From Chloroflexota bacterium (GTDB lineage: Bacteria > Chloroflexota > UBA11872), in assembly GCA_022824495.1 (NCBI GenBank), contig JAJDZU010000010.1:1-64000 (forward strand): a stretch of 64,000 nt of DNA. Reading direction: 5' to 3'. Positions 32,344-42,001 of this stretch are shown piece by piece. The position numbers and the translations under genes are program-made. Under the pieces are notes generated by a model, which did not search any database, had not been told where the DNA came from, and was given only the letters and a program-made list of their open reading frames with translations. Numbering within the stretch: the stretch's first letter is position 1; every line of letters begins with the position of its first letter.

Positions 32344-35139
32344 TTACGCCTGGGCGCTGGTGAGGGAGGGGGATTGGCGGCTGGCGCGGGTTTCGAGGGG
32401 GTCGATACGGCAGGCGCAGATTTTGTATTCGGGGATCTTGGAGATGGGGTCGAGGACGTTGATGGTGAGGAGGTTGGCGGCGGCTTCGGCGAAGTGCCAG
32501 CTCATGTAGACGGTGCCGGGGGCGACGCGGCGGGTAATCCAGGCGCGGGCTTCGACGGCGCCGCGGCGGGTGCTGACGCGGACGAGACCGCTCTTGGGGA
32601 TGCCGAGGCGGTCAGCGTCTTCGGGGGAGACCTCGACGAGGGGTTCGGGGTAGGCGTCGTCCAGGCGTGAGCGGCGAGTCATGGCACCGGTGTGCCAGTG
32701 ATACAGCACCCGGCCGGTGTTAAAGATGAAGGGGTAGTTGCGGTCGGGGACTTCGACGTTTTCGCGCCAGTGGACGGCGTGCATGCTGGCCTTGCCGTCA
32801 TCGGTTGGAAATCTGTCGCCGAAGAGCCAGAGGGCGCCGGGGTCGTCGGGGGTGAGGCAGGGCCAGCGAAGGCCGCCTTCCCGGTCGAGGCGCTCGTGGC
32901 TCAAGCCGGCGTGGCTGGGGGTGACGCGGGCGATTTCGTCGAAGATCTGGGACGGGGTGTCGAGGCCGAGGTGGCGACCCATGCGTCGTGAGAGGTCGGC
33001 GATGATTTCCCAGTCTTCACGGGCTTCGCCGGGCCGGGGGAGGATGGGCCGGACGCGCTGTACGCGGCGGTCAGTGTTGGTGTAGGTGCCGTCCTTTTCG
33101 GCCCAACTTGAGGCGGGCAGGACGACGTCGGCGATTTCGGCGGTTTCTGTCATGAAGATGTCCTGGACGACGAGGAAGTCCAGGTGGCGGAAGTGGCGGC
33201 GGGAGGCGTGGAGGTCAGGGTCGGCCATGAGCGGGTTTTCGCCCATGATGTACATGCCGCGGACCTCGCCGGCGCCAGCGGCCTGGCCGATTTCGATGGT
33301 GGTGAGGCCCTGCCTGACGGGCAGTTTGGCGCCCCATTGCTCCTCGAAGTAGCCGCGGAAGGTCTCGTCTTCGACGGAGCGGTAGTCGGTGAAGTACATG
33401 GGGATGGCGCCGACATCGCTAGTGCCCTGGACGTTGTTCTGGCCGCGCAGGGGGTTAAGGCCGGTGCCGCGGCGGCCGACGTTGCCGGTGGCCAGGGCGA
33501 GGTTGATGAGGGTGAGGCAGGCCTCGGTGCCGTGGGTGTGTTCGGAGATGCCGAGGCCCCAGTAGAAGGCGGTCTTGTCGGCCTTGCCAATGATGTGGGC
33601 GGCGCGCTCAAGGGTGGCGGGGGGGATGCCGGTGAGGGGTTCCTGGCGTTCGGGGGTCCAGTGCTGGACGGCGGCGGCGACGGCCTGGAAGTTCTTGACG
33701 CGGTCGGCGACGAATTCTTCGCTTACAAGGCCGTCGCGGATGATGACGTGGAGCAGGGCGTTGTACATGGGCACGTCGGCGCCGGTGCGGCATTGCAGGT
33801 GGACGTCGGCCCAGCGGGTGAGTTCGATGGCGCGGGGGTCGGCGACGATGAGCTTGGCGCCATTGCGAATGGCGGCCTTCATCTTGAGGGCGGTGATGGG
33901 ATGGGTTTCGGTGGTATTGGAGCCGGTGACGTAGATGACGTCGTTTTCGGCGATTTCGTCGAGTGAATTGGTGAAGGCGCCGGTACCGATGCTGAGGCCG
34001 AGGGCGGCGACGGAGGAGGCGTGGCAGAGGCGGGTGCAGTTGTCGATGTTGTTGGTGCCCAGGACGACACGGGTGAATTTCTGGAGGAGGTAGTTGTCCT
34101 CGTTGAGGCACTTGGAGGAGCCGTAGACGGCGAGGGCGTCGGAGCCGTGGGTGTCGCGGATCTCGGTCAAGCGCCGGGCGACGTGGTTGAGGGCTTCGTC
34201 CCAGGTGGCGCGGCGCCAGCGGCCGGCGCCGCGTTCGCCGGTTCGGATGAGGGGGTGGGTGAGGCGGTCGTCGCTCTGGGCGTAGTCCCAGCCGAATCGG
34301 CCCTTGACGCAGAGCCAGCCTTGGTTGACGGGGTGGTCCTCGGGGGACATGGCGTGCGTGATCTGGCCGTCGCGGACGTGAACTTCAAGCCCGCAGCCGA
34401 CGCCACAGAAGGAGCAGGTGGTCTCGACCACGCGATCGTCCTTGACGATGCCCTGTTTCTCGAGTTCCCACTGGGTGCGGCTCTTGAGGGCGCCGGACGG
34501 ACACACCTGGACACAGTTGCCGCAGTAGACGCAGGTCGTGTCCATGATCCCGTCGTACTCGCGGGTTGAGATACGGACGTGGAAGCCGCGTTCACCGGGT
34601 TCGATGGCATAGGTGAGCTGGACTTCGTCGCCGCAGACGTCGACGCAGCGCCAGCACATGACGCACTTGGCGTAGTCGCGGATGTAGTAGGGATTGTCGT
34701 CGATGACGGGCAGGTCGGCGCGGGAGGCCTGGCCGTTGGGGTGGACGTTGTATTCGGTGAGGAGGGACGCGAGGTCGGGGGCTTCGCTGAGATCGACGCC
34801 GGAGAGAAGGGCCTTGAGGGAGCCCTTGCGGGAGCGCCGGACGCCTTCGCTGTCGGTGAAGAGTGTCTGGCCGGGTTCGACGAGGGCGCGACAGGCGGAG
34901 AGGAGCTTGGTTTCGCTGTTGAGTGAGGCGTCGGCGGAGGGAGGGCCGGCGTCAGGATCGGCGGCCTGTTCGACGAGGCAGAGGCGGCAGTTGGCGGAGG
35001 CTGTGATGTTGGGGTGGTAGCAGAGGGTGGGGATGTCGATCTCGAGCTCAGCGGCGGCGTGGAGGATGGAGGTGCCATTGGGCACGGTGATAGGACGACC
35101 GTCGATGGTGAGCGTCACAGCGTCAACCGCTGTCGCCAT
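32344..35139 (-). CDS. fdhA: Formate dehydrogenase alpha subunit, multi-[Fe-S] type
   Basis: A 931-residue molybdenum or tungsten formate dehydrogenase-like catalytic subunit of the NAD-linked group. An N-terminal [2Fe-2S] domain has C40, C51, C54, C83. Two [4Fe-4S] clusters follow (C159/162/165/169 and C203/206/209/213). The catalytic domain has its own cluster (C242, C245, C249, C277). The metal ligand in TNNIDNCTRLCHASS is Cys372, where many homologues use selenocysteine. The C-terminal cofactor-binding part ends with SWHFAEAAANLLT. It would oxidise formate in the cytoplasm. No diaphorase (FdhB), sulfurtransferase or Mo-cofactor genes are next to it. Confidence 0.9.
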   Translation of the reverse strand: MATAVDAVTLTIDGRPITVPNGTSILHAAAELEIDIPTLCYHPNITASANCRLCLVEQAADPDAGPPSADASLNSETKLLSACRALVEPGQTLFTDSEGVRRSRKGSLKALLSGVDLSEAPDLASLLTEYNVHPNGQASRADLPVIDDNPYYIRDYAKCVMCWRCVDVCGDEVQLTYAIEPGERGFHVRISTREYDGIMDTTCVYCGNCVQVCPSGALKSRTQWELEKQGIVKDDRVVETTCSFCGVGCGLEVHVRDGQITHAMSPEDHPVNQGWLCVKGRFGWDYAQSDDRLTHPLIRTGERGAGRWRRATWDEALNHVARRLTEIRDTHGSDALAVYGSSKCLNEDNYLLQKFTRVVLGTNNIDNCTRLCHASSVAALGLSIGTGAFTNSLDEIAENDVIYVTGSNTTETHPITALKMKAAIRNGAKLIVADPRAIELTRWADVHLQCRTGADVPMYNALLHVIIRDGLVSEEFVADRVKNFQAVAAAVQHWTPERQEPLTGIPPATLERAAHIIGKADKTAFYWGLGISEHTHGTEACLTLINLALATGNVGRRGTGLNPLRGQNNVQGTSDVGAIPMYFTDYRSVEDETFRGYFEEQWGAKLPVRQGLTTIEIGQAAGAGEVRGMYIMGENPLMADPDLHASRRHFRHLDFLVVQDIFMTETAEIADVVLPASSWAEKDGTYTNTDRRVQRVRPILPRPGEAREDWEIIADLSRRMGRHLGLDTPSQIFDEIARVTPSHAGLSHERLDREGGLRWPCLTPDDPGALWLFGDRFPTDDGKASMHAVHWRENVEVPDRNYPFIFNTGRVLYHWHTGAMTRRSRLDDAYPEPLVEVSPEDADRLGIPKSGLVRVSTRRGAVEARAWITRRVAPGTVYMSWHFAEAAANLLTINVLDPISKIPEYKICACRIDPLETRASRQSPSLTSAQA

Positions 35140-35170
35140 GCAGAACCGCCCGCTGGTTATGGAGAGCCGA

Positions 35171-35494
35171 CTAGCCTACGTTACCGGGCTGATCCGGCGG
35201 GTCGGGACTCCTGTTAGGCGGTCGCTGGCCGCGGCTACCGGTCGGCGGGGGTGCGCCTGAGCCGACGTTCTCACCCTCGTGGAAGATGAGCCAGAAGATG
35301 TAGCCCATCCAGATCAGGGCCAGCAAGACCACGGGGATTACGACGATGACGAGGATGAGGCCGGGGTCGGCAATTGCAGATTCGGCGGCAGGAGTTGCGA
35401 CTGGTGTTGCGGACGGACTGAGGGCGCGAGCGGACGGCGCCGCTAATGCGAGGAGAGCCGTGGCCGACACGAGATTCAGCGCTCGTCGCCGCAT
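35171..35494 (-). CDS. Small bitopic membrane protein coupled to GT-C-like gene
   Basis: A 107-residue protein with a hydrophobic N-terminal segment (possible signal, about 5-25, ending ARA) and a stronger transmembrane span (about 45-75, LILVIVVIPVVLLALIWMGY). The tail is Gly/Pro-rich (GSRGQRPPNRSPDPP). Its ATG (35492-35494) is one base past the stop of the upstream membrane protein (TGA-G-ATG), so translation is coupled. It probably helps or follows that large protein. No family recognised. Confidence 0.55.
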   Translation of the reverse strand: MRRRALNLVSATALLALAAPSARALSPSATPVATPAAESAIADPGLILVIVVIPVVLLALIWMGYIFWLIFHEGENVGSGAPPPTGSRGQRPPNRSPDPPDQPGNVG

Positions 35495-35495
35495 C

Positions 35496-38400
35496 TCAAG
35501 TTGAGGGATCGAGTGCTTCGGGCCAGGGGGTGAGGTCGACTTCCCAGCCAATGATGCCGGTGTAGTCGAACCACCGGCTCGGACCGCCTACTTCGCGATG
35601 TTCGATCCTGACGACGCCTGAAAGCACCTCGGATGACGTGCCGGATTCGTGGACCTCGATTCGCACGAGGGGAATGACCTGTTGGATCCAGAGACTGGTG
35701 GTTTCGGGAGCGAATCGTGAAACGTTCAGGGTCAGGAGATAAGAGCGGACGGGAACGAGGTCCGAGGATCGGACCCCGGCGTCCCCATTTATCGTGAGCC
35801 GCCGAGGGTCAAACTCGATGCGCGCCATCTGGGTATCGACAGCGAGCGTCAGTGGGGCGGACCACCACCAGACGGAATCGCGCGGGTCGGTCTCGCGGGG
35901 CACAACCCCGGAGGCTCCAGCTCTGTAGAGTCGAAATTCGGTTCCCGATGTGATTGGCAGGCTGTAGGGATTCCGATACCAGAGATTGACAATAGCGAGA
36001 TCACCGTCGGTGCCGCCGTCGAAGCCCAAGCCGGCGACTTGCGCCTGAGGCTTGTCGGCGGGCGCGGGGCCTGCCGGCCGCAATTGGGCGAAGGGCGCCA
36101 CGGAGGCATGGGCAGAAATCGCCAGACTCTGGCAGTTGCGAACGGCGAGGTCGGCTACCTGCGGAGAACCGGTCAACTCAGCATCAGCCAGTCCCGCGGT
36201 TACCACCGTGCCCGGCTCGCCAAGCAACCGAAGTTCCAACTGCCCGTCTCCCGAGGAGTCACAGGCTTGGCGGAACGGCACGGGCAACTCGGCGAAGTCT
36301 GATCCGACGCGCCAGACGGGTGACCACGACGCGGCGAGGTCGTAGACGCGCATGCCGTAGCCGGCCCAGATGGCGTCGTCGCGCGACAGGCCGAGGGCGG
36401 TGGGTTCGACGTGGTCGAGGAGGGCGACCACGCCTCGGCTGGGGATGTCAGTTAGGGGCTGCACGCGCGGAAGACGAACGGCGGGCTGGTCGAAGAACGT
36501 CTGCGAGGCGCGGAGGTCAGCTCGGTCCACAAAGTTTGAGAGCAGCGTGCGGCTCTGGTGGGGCGTTAGCCCGTCCAAGGCGACTACCGGCGCCTCGGGC
36601 GGGACAATCTCGCGCAGAAATCGAAAGCTCGCCGGTGCGCGTTCGCGCGTTCCGGCGCCCGGGAGCACCTCAAATACGCGATGACGTTGCCCCGAGACCG
36701 AGCGCAGGTCGGCCAGCAGGCTCAGTTGCGTCGGATCATCGAGCAGGCGCCGAGCCTGGGGCGTGAGCACCTCGTCCCATTCATCCGTCAGGTGCAGATG
36801 GGTGATCTCCATATCGACAAGATCGTCTCGATTCAGGAAGCGCAGGGCGTCGTGGTACACGGGCATCGAGCTGCTGGATATGACCTGGACGCGCCGCCCC
36901 GAGGTTGGCGCGGCGATACCCGCGACCGAGGCAACGACGGCGGGGCGCGTAGTAAGCAGGCGGGCATCGTTGGGCAGGGTACGCGCGAGCCAAGCGTAGA
37001 AGTCCCAGTTCTGATCAAGCTCGACTGCGAACTGCGTTTGGCCCACGTAAGGGTATCCGGGGCCGCTGGTTACAGGTTGCTCAATCGCAAACCCCTCGGC
37101 CGCGAGGCGAATGCCGGCGACCGCGCGCGGGACGGCCGTGGGCAAAACGCCGAGGAGTACGACGACGAGAATCGCCCATGTGCGCTTCCGGCCTGGCAGC
37201 CCCCCGACAAGGCCGCTGATCCCTGAAAGTGCGGCGAAGCTCGCGATAGCCGCCGCCAGGTAGAGAATGCGAGCGTCGTTTCCCGGAAGCGCCGATTGAA
37301 GGACCACCGCCTCCACCAGTCCCAAGGTACTGGCCACCGTGAGGAAGGCGATCCCCCAACTCCTCCGTAGGTACGCCGTAAAGGCTCCAATGGCAATCAG
37401 GGGCACGATTCCGACGCGCACCATGACCGGTCCCGTGAGCTCAAATAGCGCCACCGCCACTCTGTCGGGCTCAAAGATGAGCCTCGCCATTCCCGCCTGG
37501 CCGCCGCGCTGAAATAGCGCGTCGGACGCGGGTCCGCCGGCCAGCGTTGCGAGCAGCGCCGCAATGGCGAGCGCGGATGCCAGCACAAGCCGATTGCGGC
37601 CATCGAGCCGGACAAGACGACTCAATACGACCACGCCCAGAGCAATGCTCGCGAACACCAGCACCGCAGCCTCCGCAAGGGCCATCACCCCGGCGGCGGA
37701 AGCGATTACGGCCGCCGGCCGCCAACGAGCCCCGGCTTCGAGAGCCGCGGCCAGGAGCAGGACGATGCACACGGCCAGCGCCCAATGGGGCTTGTGCATC
37801 CACTCGAATGCCACAGCCGCACCGGCGGGCACCAGGCCCGCCAGATGTCCTAGGAAACCGCTGGCTTCACGGGGCATATCCACATACGGCGGCAACCCGA
37901 CGTGGACGGGATTCACGACAAGGGCCAGCACCACTCCGGACCCGGCGGCCAGCGGCAGCGGTGCGCCGATATCCCGCGCGAATCCGACAGCCGCCAGAAA
38001 CAAGGCGACGACGAGAAGTGCCGTGACGACGGCAATAGCCGTCCATGGGGGAACACCGGCCGCGTTGACGAGGCTTGCGGCCAGCAGATCCGGGCCGTAG
38101 TGGTAGCCGATACCGGCGTCCTGCCCATAGGGCGTGACGGGTGGAAATACGCCGCGCGCCATGCGAAGCACCAGCGGGAAATGCCACGTCTCCTCGCCGG
38201 CACGCACCTGCGTGCGATTGGCGAGGGTCAGTGCGTAGATGCCTGCCGAAACCATGAGGATCGCCAGCGACGCCAATGCTGTATATCGGGAGGGCGGGTG
38301 GATTAGGCGGGTGCGCCAAGCGACGAATGCCGCGATCGCAGACGGGGCCAAGAGGCCGAACCAGGCGCTGGGAGCGCCGGGCATTAGGTAGGCGGAGAGG

Positions 38401-38579
38401 TTGGTGACGAGCAGGACCACGACGATGCCGAGGGCCGGGGCGTAGAAAGGCCAGACGGGCCGCGGGCGATCACCGAACACCGTGCGGGACAGCGGTAGCC
38501 CAATTGCGGCCGTCCACAGGCAGACGCCGGTGGAGGCGACGATGCCGATCCAAGGGGAGACTGTGGGATCCAGATTCAT
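35496..38579 (-). CDS. Large multi-span membrane protein, GT-C-like, copy 1
   Basis: A 1027-residue protein. The first ~480 residues have about 13 hydrophobic spans; a long exported C-terminal part (about 500-1027) contains a beta-rich region. After the third span the first outer loop reads RAGEETWHFPLVLRMARG (ending near 145) and then FPPVTPYGQDAGIGYHYG. A Glu/Asp in this position and the Arg are typical of GT-C glycosyltransferases that use lipid-linked sugars. The best interpretation is a surface-glycan or glycolipid transferase. It starts ATG 38577-38579. Its first 80 residues are nearly identical to copy 2. Confidence 0.5.
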   Translation of the reverse strand: MNLDPTVSPWIGIVASTGVCLWTAAIGLPLSRTVFGDRPRPVWPFYAPALGIVVVLLVTNLSAYLMPGAPSAWFGLLAPSAIAAFVAWRTRLIHPPSRYTALASLAILMVSAGIYALTLANRTQVRAGEETWHFPLVLRMARGVFPPVTPYGQDAGIGYHYGPDLLAASLVNAAGVPPWTAIAVVTALLVVALFLAAVGFARDIGAPLPLAAGSGVVLALVVNPVHVGLPPYVDMPREASGFLGHLAGLVPAGAAVAFEWMHKPHWALAVCIVLLLAAALEAGARWRPAAVIASAAGVMALAEAAVLVFASIALGVVVLSRLVRLDGRNRLVLASALAIAALLATLAGGPASDALFQRGGQAGMARLIFEPDRVAVALFELTGPVMVRVGIVPLIAIGAFTAYLRRSWGIAFLTVASTLGLVEAVVLQSALPGNDARILYLAAAIASFAALSGISGLVGGLPGRKRTWAILVVVLLGVLPTAVPRAVAGIRLAAEGFAIEQPVTSGPGYPYVGQTQFAVELDQNWDFYAWLARTLPNDARLLTTRPAVVASVAGIAAPTSGRRVQVISSSSMPVYHDALRFLNRDDLVDMEITHLHLTDEWDEVLTPQARRLLDDPTQLSLLADLRSVSGQRHRVFEVLPGAGTRERAPASFRFLREIVPPEAPVVALDGLTPHQSRTLLSNFVDRADLRASQTFFDQPAVRLPRVQPLTDIPSRGVVALLDHVEPTALGLSRDDAIWAGYGMRVYDLAASWSPVWRVGSDFAELPVPFRQACDSSGDGQLELRLLGEPGTVVTAGLADAELTGSPQVADLAVRNCQSLAISAHASVAPFAQLRPAGPAPADKPQAQVAGLGFDGGTDGDLAIVNLWYRNPYSLPITSGTEFRLYRAGASGVVPRETDPRDSVWWWSAPLTLAVDTQMARIEFDPRRLTINGDAGVRSSDLVPVRSYLLTLNVSRFAPETTSLWIQQVIPLVRIEVHESGTSSEVLSGVVRIEHREVGGPSRWFDYTGIIGWEVDLTPWPEALDPST
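38340..38579 (-). repeat. 5' segment shared with copy 2 (240 bp)
   Basis: Codons 1-80 of copy 1 differ from those of the gene ending at 41855 in only five residues, and the bases are likewise nearly the same. Beyond codon 80 the similarity drops sharply. The partner copy is 41616-41855. This abrupt edge fits recent gene conversion or recombination. Confidence 0.55.
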
Positions 38580-38759
38580 CTATGCCAAATCACCCTGCCG
38601 AGAACACGCAGCAAGCGGTGGCACACGACATTTCTCTGCAACGAAGGCGAACTCTGTGAAACACCTCCAGCACTCGATAGCACCCGAATCACGCACGCCG
38701 GCCGCTCCATTAGCCACATACAAACGTCCGTGAACATTCCTGCCTGCACTCGCTGCGCA
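38580..38759. other. Intergenic spacer between GT-C-like paralogues
   Basis: 180 bases with no credible reading frame; the apparent frames extend from the neighbouring gene. Nothing like a strong terminator is visible. Confidence 0.4.
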
Positions 38760-41700
38760 TTAACGAAAAACTTCATTCGTTTCGAATCCGGGTGTTCGAT
38801 CAATCTCCCATCCAATTTTACTACTGTATTCGTGTGCCAATCCGGACAACTCCACTGGTGGCCTGATTCTGACGATTCCCGAAAACACGTCCGACAGCTC
38901 GCTTCCGGCACCTGCCTCAAATCTAAGAATGGGAATCTGTTGCTGAATCTCAGCAAGCCGTGATCGCGTGCCCACAACCGCCACGTTCAGGGTCAGGAGA
39001 TATTCTCGACCAACAATAATCTCGTTAGCAACTCCACCGCCGTAGTCTCCGTTGAGTTGGATTTGATTGGGATCGAACTCCAGCCGGCTCGTCTGGGTAT
39101 CTGCTGATAACGACATCGGACCCATCCACCAACGAATCGACAATCGAGGATTGGCATGTTTTGGCGTAACTCCGGTGGAACCAATTTCGTAAAGACGCAA
39201 TTCCGTTGCAGCCGGAATCAGAGACTGGTTTGGATTTCGATACCAGACATTGATGATAATCTTATCTTGATCAAAACCACCATCGAACCCAAGCGCAGAA
39301 TCTGTCTCCGTTTGTTTCAGGTTACTGTCACGTCCTCGGGCCCTGCTTTGCGCGAAAGGACTAACGCTTGACTCCGCAGCCAAACTCAGTGTCTGGCATG
39401 CGCCAACGGTTACGTCCACGACCTGCGCTTTTCCAGTTAACGCAACGCTTGTAAGACCCGACAGAACTTCATCCCCAGGCTCCCCGAGCAATTTCAGGCT
39501 CAAGTTTCCATTCGACGACCTGTCACATTGCTGACGCAATTGCCCCGACGGTAAGGGGAAGTCAGACCCGACCGGCCACACAGGAGACCAAGCTGATGCC
39601 AAATCATAAACCCGTATTCCATAGCCGGCCCACATGGCATCATCCGCTGCCAGCCCCAACATCAGCGGGTCAATCTTGTCGGACAGCGCTATCGTTGCTC
39701 TATCAGGTAGTTCGGACTCCGACTTGACTCTCGGCATACGGGTAGCGCGATCGACAAACGTCGGAGGTGCTCGCAAGTCGGGATGGTCGACCAGGGCGTA
39801 GAGCAGCATCTGACGCTGAAAAGCGGTCAGCCCATCCAAGATTATGAACGGTTGGTCCGGCGGAATTGCCGGCCGGAGCGCCCGGAAGCTCGAAGGCTGC
39901 ACTTGCGTCGTGCCGGCGCCGGGATGCACCTCGAATACCTGATGGCGTCGGCCTGAGACCGACCGTCGATCTTCCAAGAGCGTGAAGTGGTCGGGATCTT
40001 CCAGCAAACGCCGAGCCTCCGGCGTAAGCGCTTGCCGCCAAGCATCCGTAAGGTGCAAATGCGTGATCTGCATATCCGCGAGATCATCGCGATGCAAGAA
40101 TCGCAGAGCGTCCTCATAAACAGGCGTCACGCGCGGTGAAACGACCTGGAGCCCGAGTCCCGAGGTCGGCGCCGCCACCCCGGCCGCGGACGCGCTGGTC
40201 GCAGGGTACGTAGTCAGCAGGCGGGCATCGTTCGTCAGGTAACGAGACAGCCATGAATAGAAGTCCCAATTGCCTTCGAGATCCCTTCGAAACAGCTCTC
40301 GCCGAAATGGAGTTTGGCCTACGAAGGGATATCCCGAATCATCCGTCGATTCTTGCCCGATCCCAAAACTCTGCGATGCAAGCTGGAGGCCGGCGGTCAT
40401 TCGTGGTATGACGGCCGGAAGGACGGCGAGCAGCATCACCGCTAGCGTTGCCGCACTTCGCCATCGGCCGCGCACGTCTGTCGCGAGGCGGGCGACGCCT
40501 GAGAGAGCAGCGACGACCGCTACTAAGGTAGCCAGCCCCAGGATTCGACCATCGTTCGAGGGGATTGGCGACTGTAAAAGAGTGAACTCGACTACTCCGA
40601 GAGCACTGGCACAGGTGAGATACCAGAGTGCCCAACTGCGGCGCCAGTACGCGACTACTGCGCTGATCGCAATCAGGGGCAAGACTCCAACGCGAATCAG
40701 TGCTGGCCCTGCTACATCGAATGGCGCGAGTGCTGCCCAATTCGGTTCAATTGCGATCCGCACCATGCCGGCAGTACCGCCCCGACCGAAGAGGGCGTCA
40801 GACGCTGGACCACCGGCCAGTGCCGCCAATAGCCCACTACTCATTAGCGCAGAAGCCAAGGCCAATCGTTCACGTCCACTGAGGTAGACCAGCCGAAGCA
40901 CGCCGATCAATCCCAAAGCGGCGCTTGAGAAGATCAAAACGGAGGCATCCGCAAGTGCCGACGTGCCAGCGGCCAATGCCACTACGACGGACATTCGAGT
41001 CGCAGAATGCGTGTGGAGCCCGGCCGCAATGAGGATCACGATTGCCACGGCGAGGGCATATTGCGGTACGTGCAGCCAGTTGAAGGCCACGCTGGCCGAG
41101 GAAGGGAACAAGCCCTGAATAAACCGGGCGAAGCCTTCCGATTGGCCTGACCCCTCGATGTATGGGGGCAAACCAACTGGAATCGACCCGCGACTCAGAC
41201 CGAGCACTGCGCCGACGCCAATGCTCAGGGGAAGTGATCCGCCCATGTCACGAGCGAAGCCAACGCCCGCCAGAATTAGTGCAACGACCAGAAAGGACAG
41301 CACAACCACCATCGCCGTCCAGGCCGGTACGGCGGCTACATTGACGATGCTTGCCGCAAGCAGCGTATGGCCATAGTGATAGCCGATTCCGGCATCCACG
41401 CCATATGGCGTGACAGGCGGGAAAACTCCTCGCGCAAGTCGCAGGGTCAGCGCGTACGGCCAGGACTCATCGGCGTGATGCGTCTGAGTCCGGTTGGCGA
41501 ACGCCAGTACATAGAGACCGATTGAAGCCAGCAGGAGCGCAAGAAACGCCACAGCCCCACGGCGGGAGGGAATGCGGATCTGTCCGGAGCGCCCCGCGAT
41601 GAAAACGCTGAGCACTGACGGCGCCAGGAGGCCGAACCAGGCGCTGGGGGCGCCGGGGATCAGGTAGGCGGAGAGGTTGGTGACGAGCAGGACCACGACG

Positions 41701-41855
41701 ATGCCGAGGGCCGGGGCATAGAAGGGCCAGACGGGGCGCGGGCGGTCACCAAAGACTGCCCTGGACAGCGGCAGGCCGATGGCAGCCATCCAGAAGCAGA
41801 CGCCGGTGGAGGTGACGATGCCGATCCAGGGGGAGACCGTGGGGTCCAGGTTCAC
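38760..41855 (-). CDS. Large multi-span membrane protein, GT-C-like, copy 2
   Basis: A 1031-residue paralogue of the gene at 35496, with the same layout: about 13 spans, then a large exported C-terminal part. The first outer loop has HHADESWPYALTLRLARG, where ADE is closer to the GT-C catalytic Asp-Glu than in copy 1. Shared later motifs include ALRFLHRDDLADMQITHLHL and a WAGYGIRVYDL segment. Its bases are poorer in G/C than copy 1 outside the shared 5' part. The start is GTG 41853-41855 in the conserved MNLDPTVSPWIG context. The pair may transfer different sugars. Confidence 0.5.
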   Translation of the reverse strand: MNLDPTVSPWIGIVTSTGVCFWMAAIGLPLSRAVFGDRPRPVWPFYAPALGIVVVLLVTNLSAYLIPGAPSAWFGLLAPSVLSVFIAGRSGQIRIPSRRGAVAFLALLLASIGLYVLAFANRTQTHHADESWPYALTLRLARGVFPPVTPYGVDAGIGYHYGHTLLAASIVNVAAVPAWTAMVVVLSFLVVALILAGVGFARDMGGSLPLSIGVGAVLGLSRGSIPVGLPPYIEGSGQSEGFARFIQGLFPSSASVAFNWLHVPQYALAVAIVILIAAGLHTHSATRMSVVVALAAGTSALADASVLIFSSAALGLIGVLRLVYLSGRERLALASALMSSGLLAALAGGPASDALFGRGGTAGMVRIAIEPNWAALAPFDVAGPALIRVGVLPLIAISAVVAYWRRSWALWYLTCASALGVVEFTLLQSPIPSNDGRILGLATLVAVVAALSGVARLATDVRGRWRSAATLAVMLLAVLPAVIPRMTAGLQLASQSFGIGQESTDDSGYPFVGQTPFRRELFRRDLEGNWDFYSWLSRYLTNDARLLTTYPATSASAAGVAAPTSGLGLQVVSPRVTPVYEDALRFLHRDDLADMQITHLHLTDAWRQALTPEARRLLEDPDHFTLLEDRRSVSGRRHQVFEVHPGAGTTQVQPSSFRALRPAIPPDQPFIILDGLTAFQRQMLLYALVDHPDLRAPPTFVDRATRMPRVKSESELPDRATIALSDKIDPLMLGLAADDAMWAGYGIRVYDLASAWSPVWPVGSDFPLPSGQLRQQCDRSSNGNLSLKLLGEPGDEVLSGLTSVALTGKAQVVDVTVGACQTLSLAAESSVSPFAQSRARGRDSNLKQTETDSALGFDGGFDQDKIIINVWYRNPNQSLIPAATELRLYEIGSTGVTPKHANPRLSIRWWMGPMSLSADTQTSRLEFDPNQIQLNGDYGGGVANEIIVGREYLLTLNVAVVGTRSRLAEIQQQIPILRFEAGAGSELSDVFSGIVRIRPPVELSGLAHEYSSKIGWEIDRTPGFETNEVFR
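41616..41855 (-). repeat. 5' segment shared with copy 1 (240 bp)
   Basis: The partner of 38340-38579. Only the first ~80 codons are near-identical; the rest of both genes has diverged strongly. Confidence 0.55.
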
Positions 41856-42001
41856 GCCAGCCAGCCGTCCCTAGATGTGTCTATTGAGCATGTGACGCGA
41901 GCAACGGCCCAGTGGACGCTTGCGGCCGTGGATGGATGGCCGCCCGAGGGACCGTGATGGATGCACGTTCAGGCTTGCCGCCGAGTCATGAATGCCCCGG
42001 G

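Noticed and set aside
33184..33966. Plus-strand frame inside fdhA
   Set aside because: Composition typical of antisense GC-rich code; fdhA is unambiguous.
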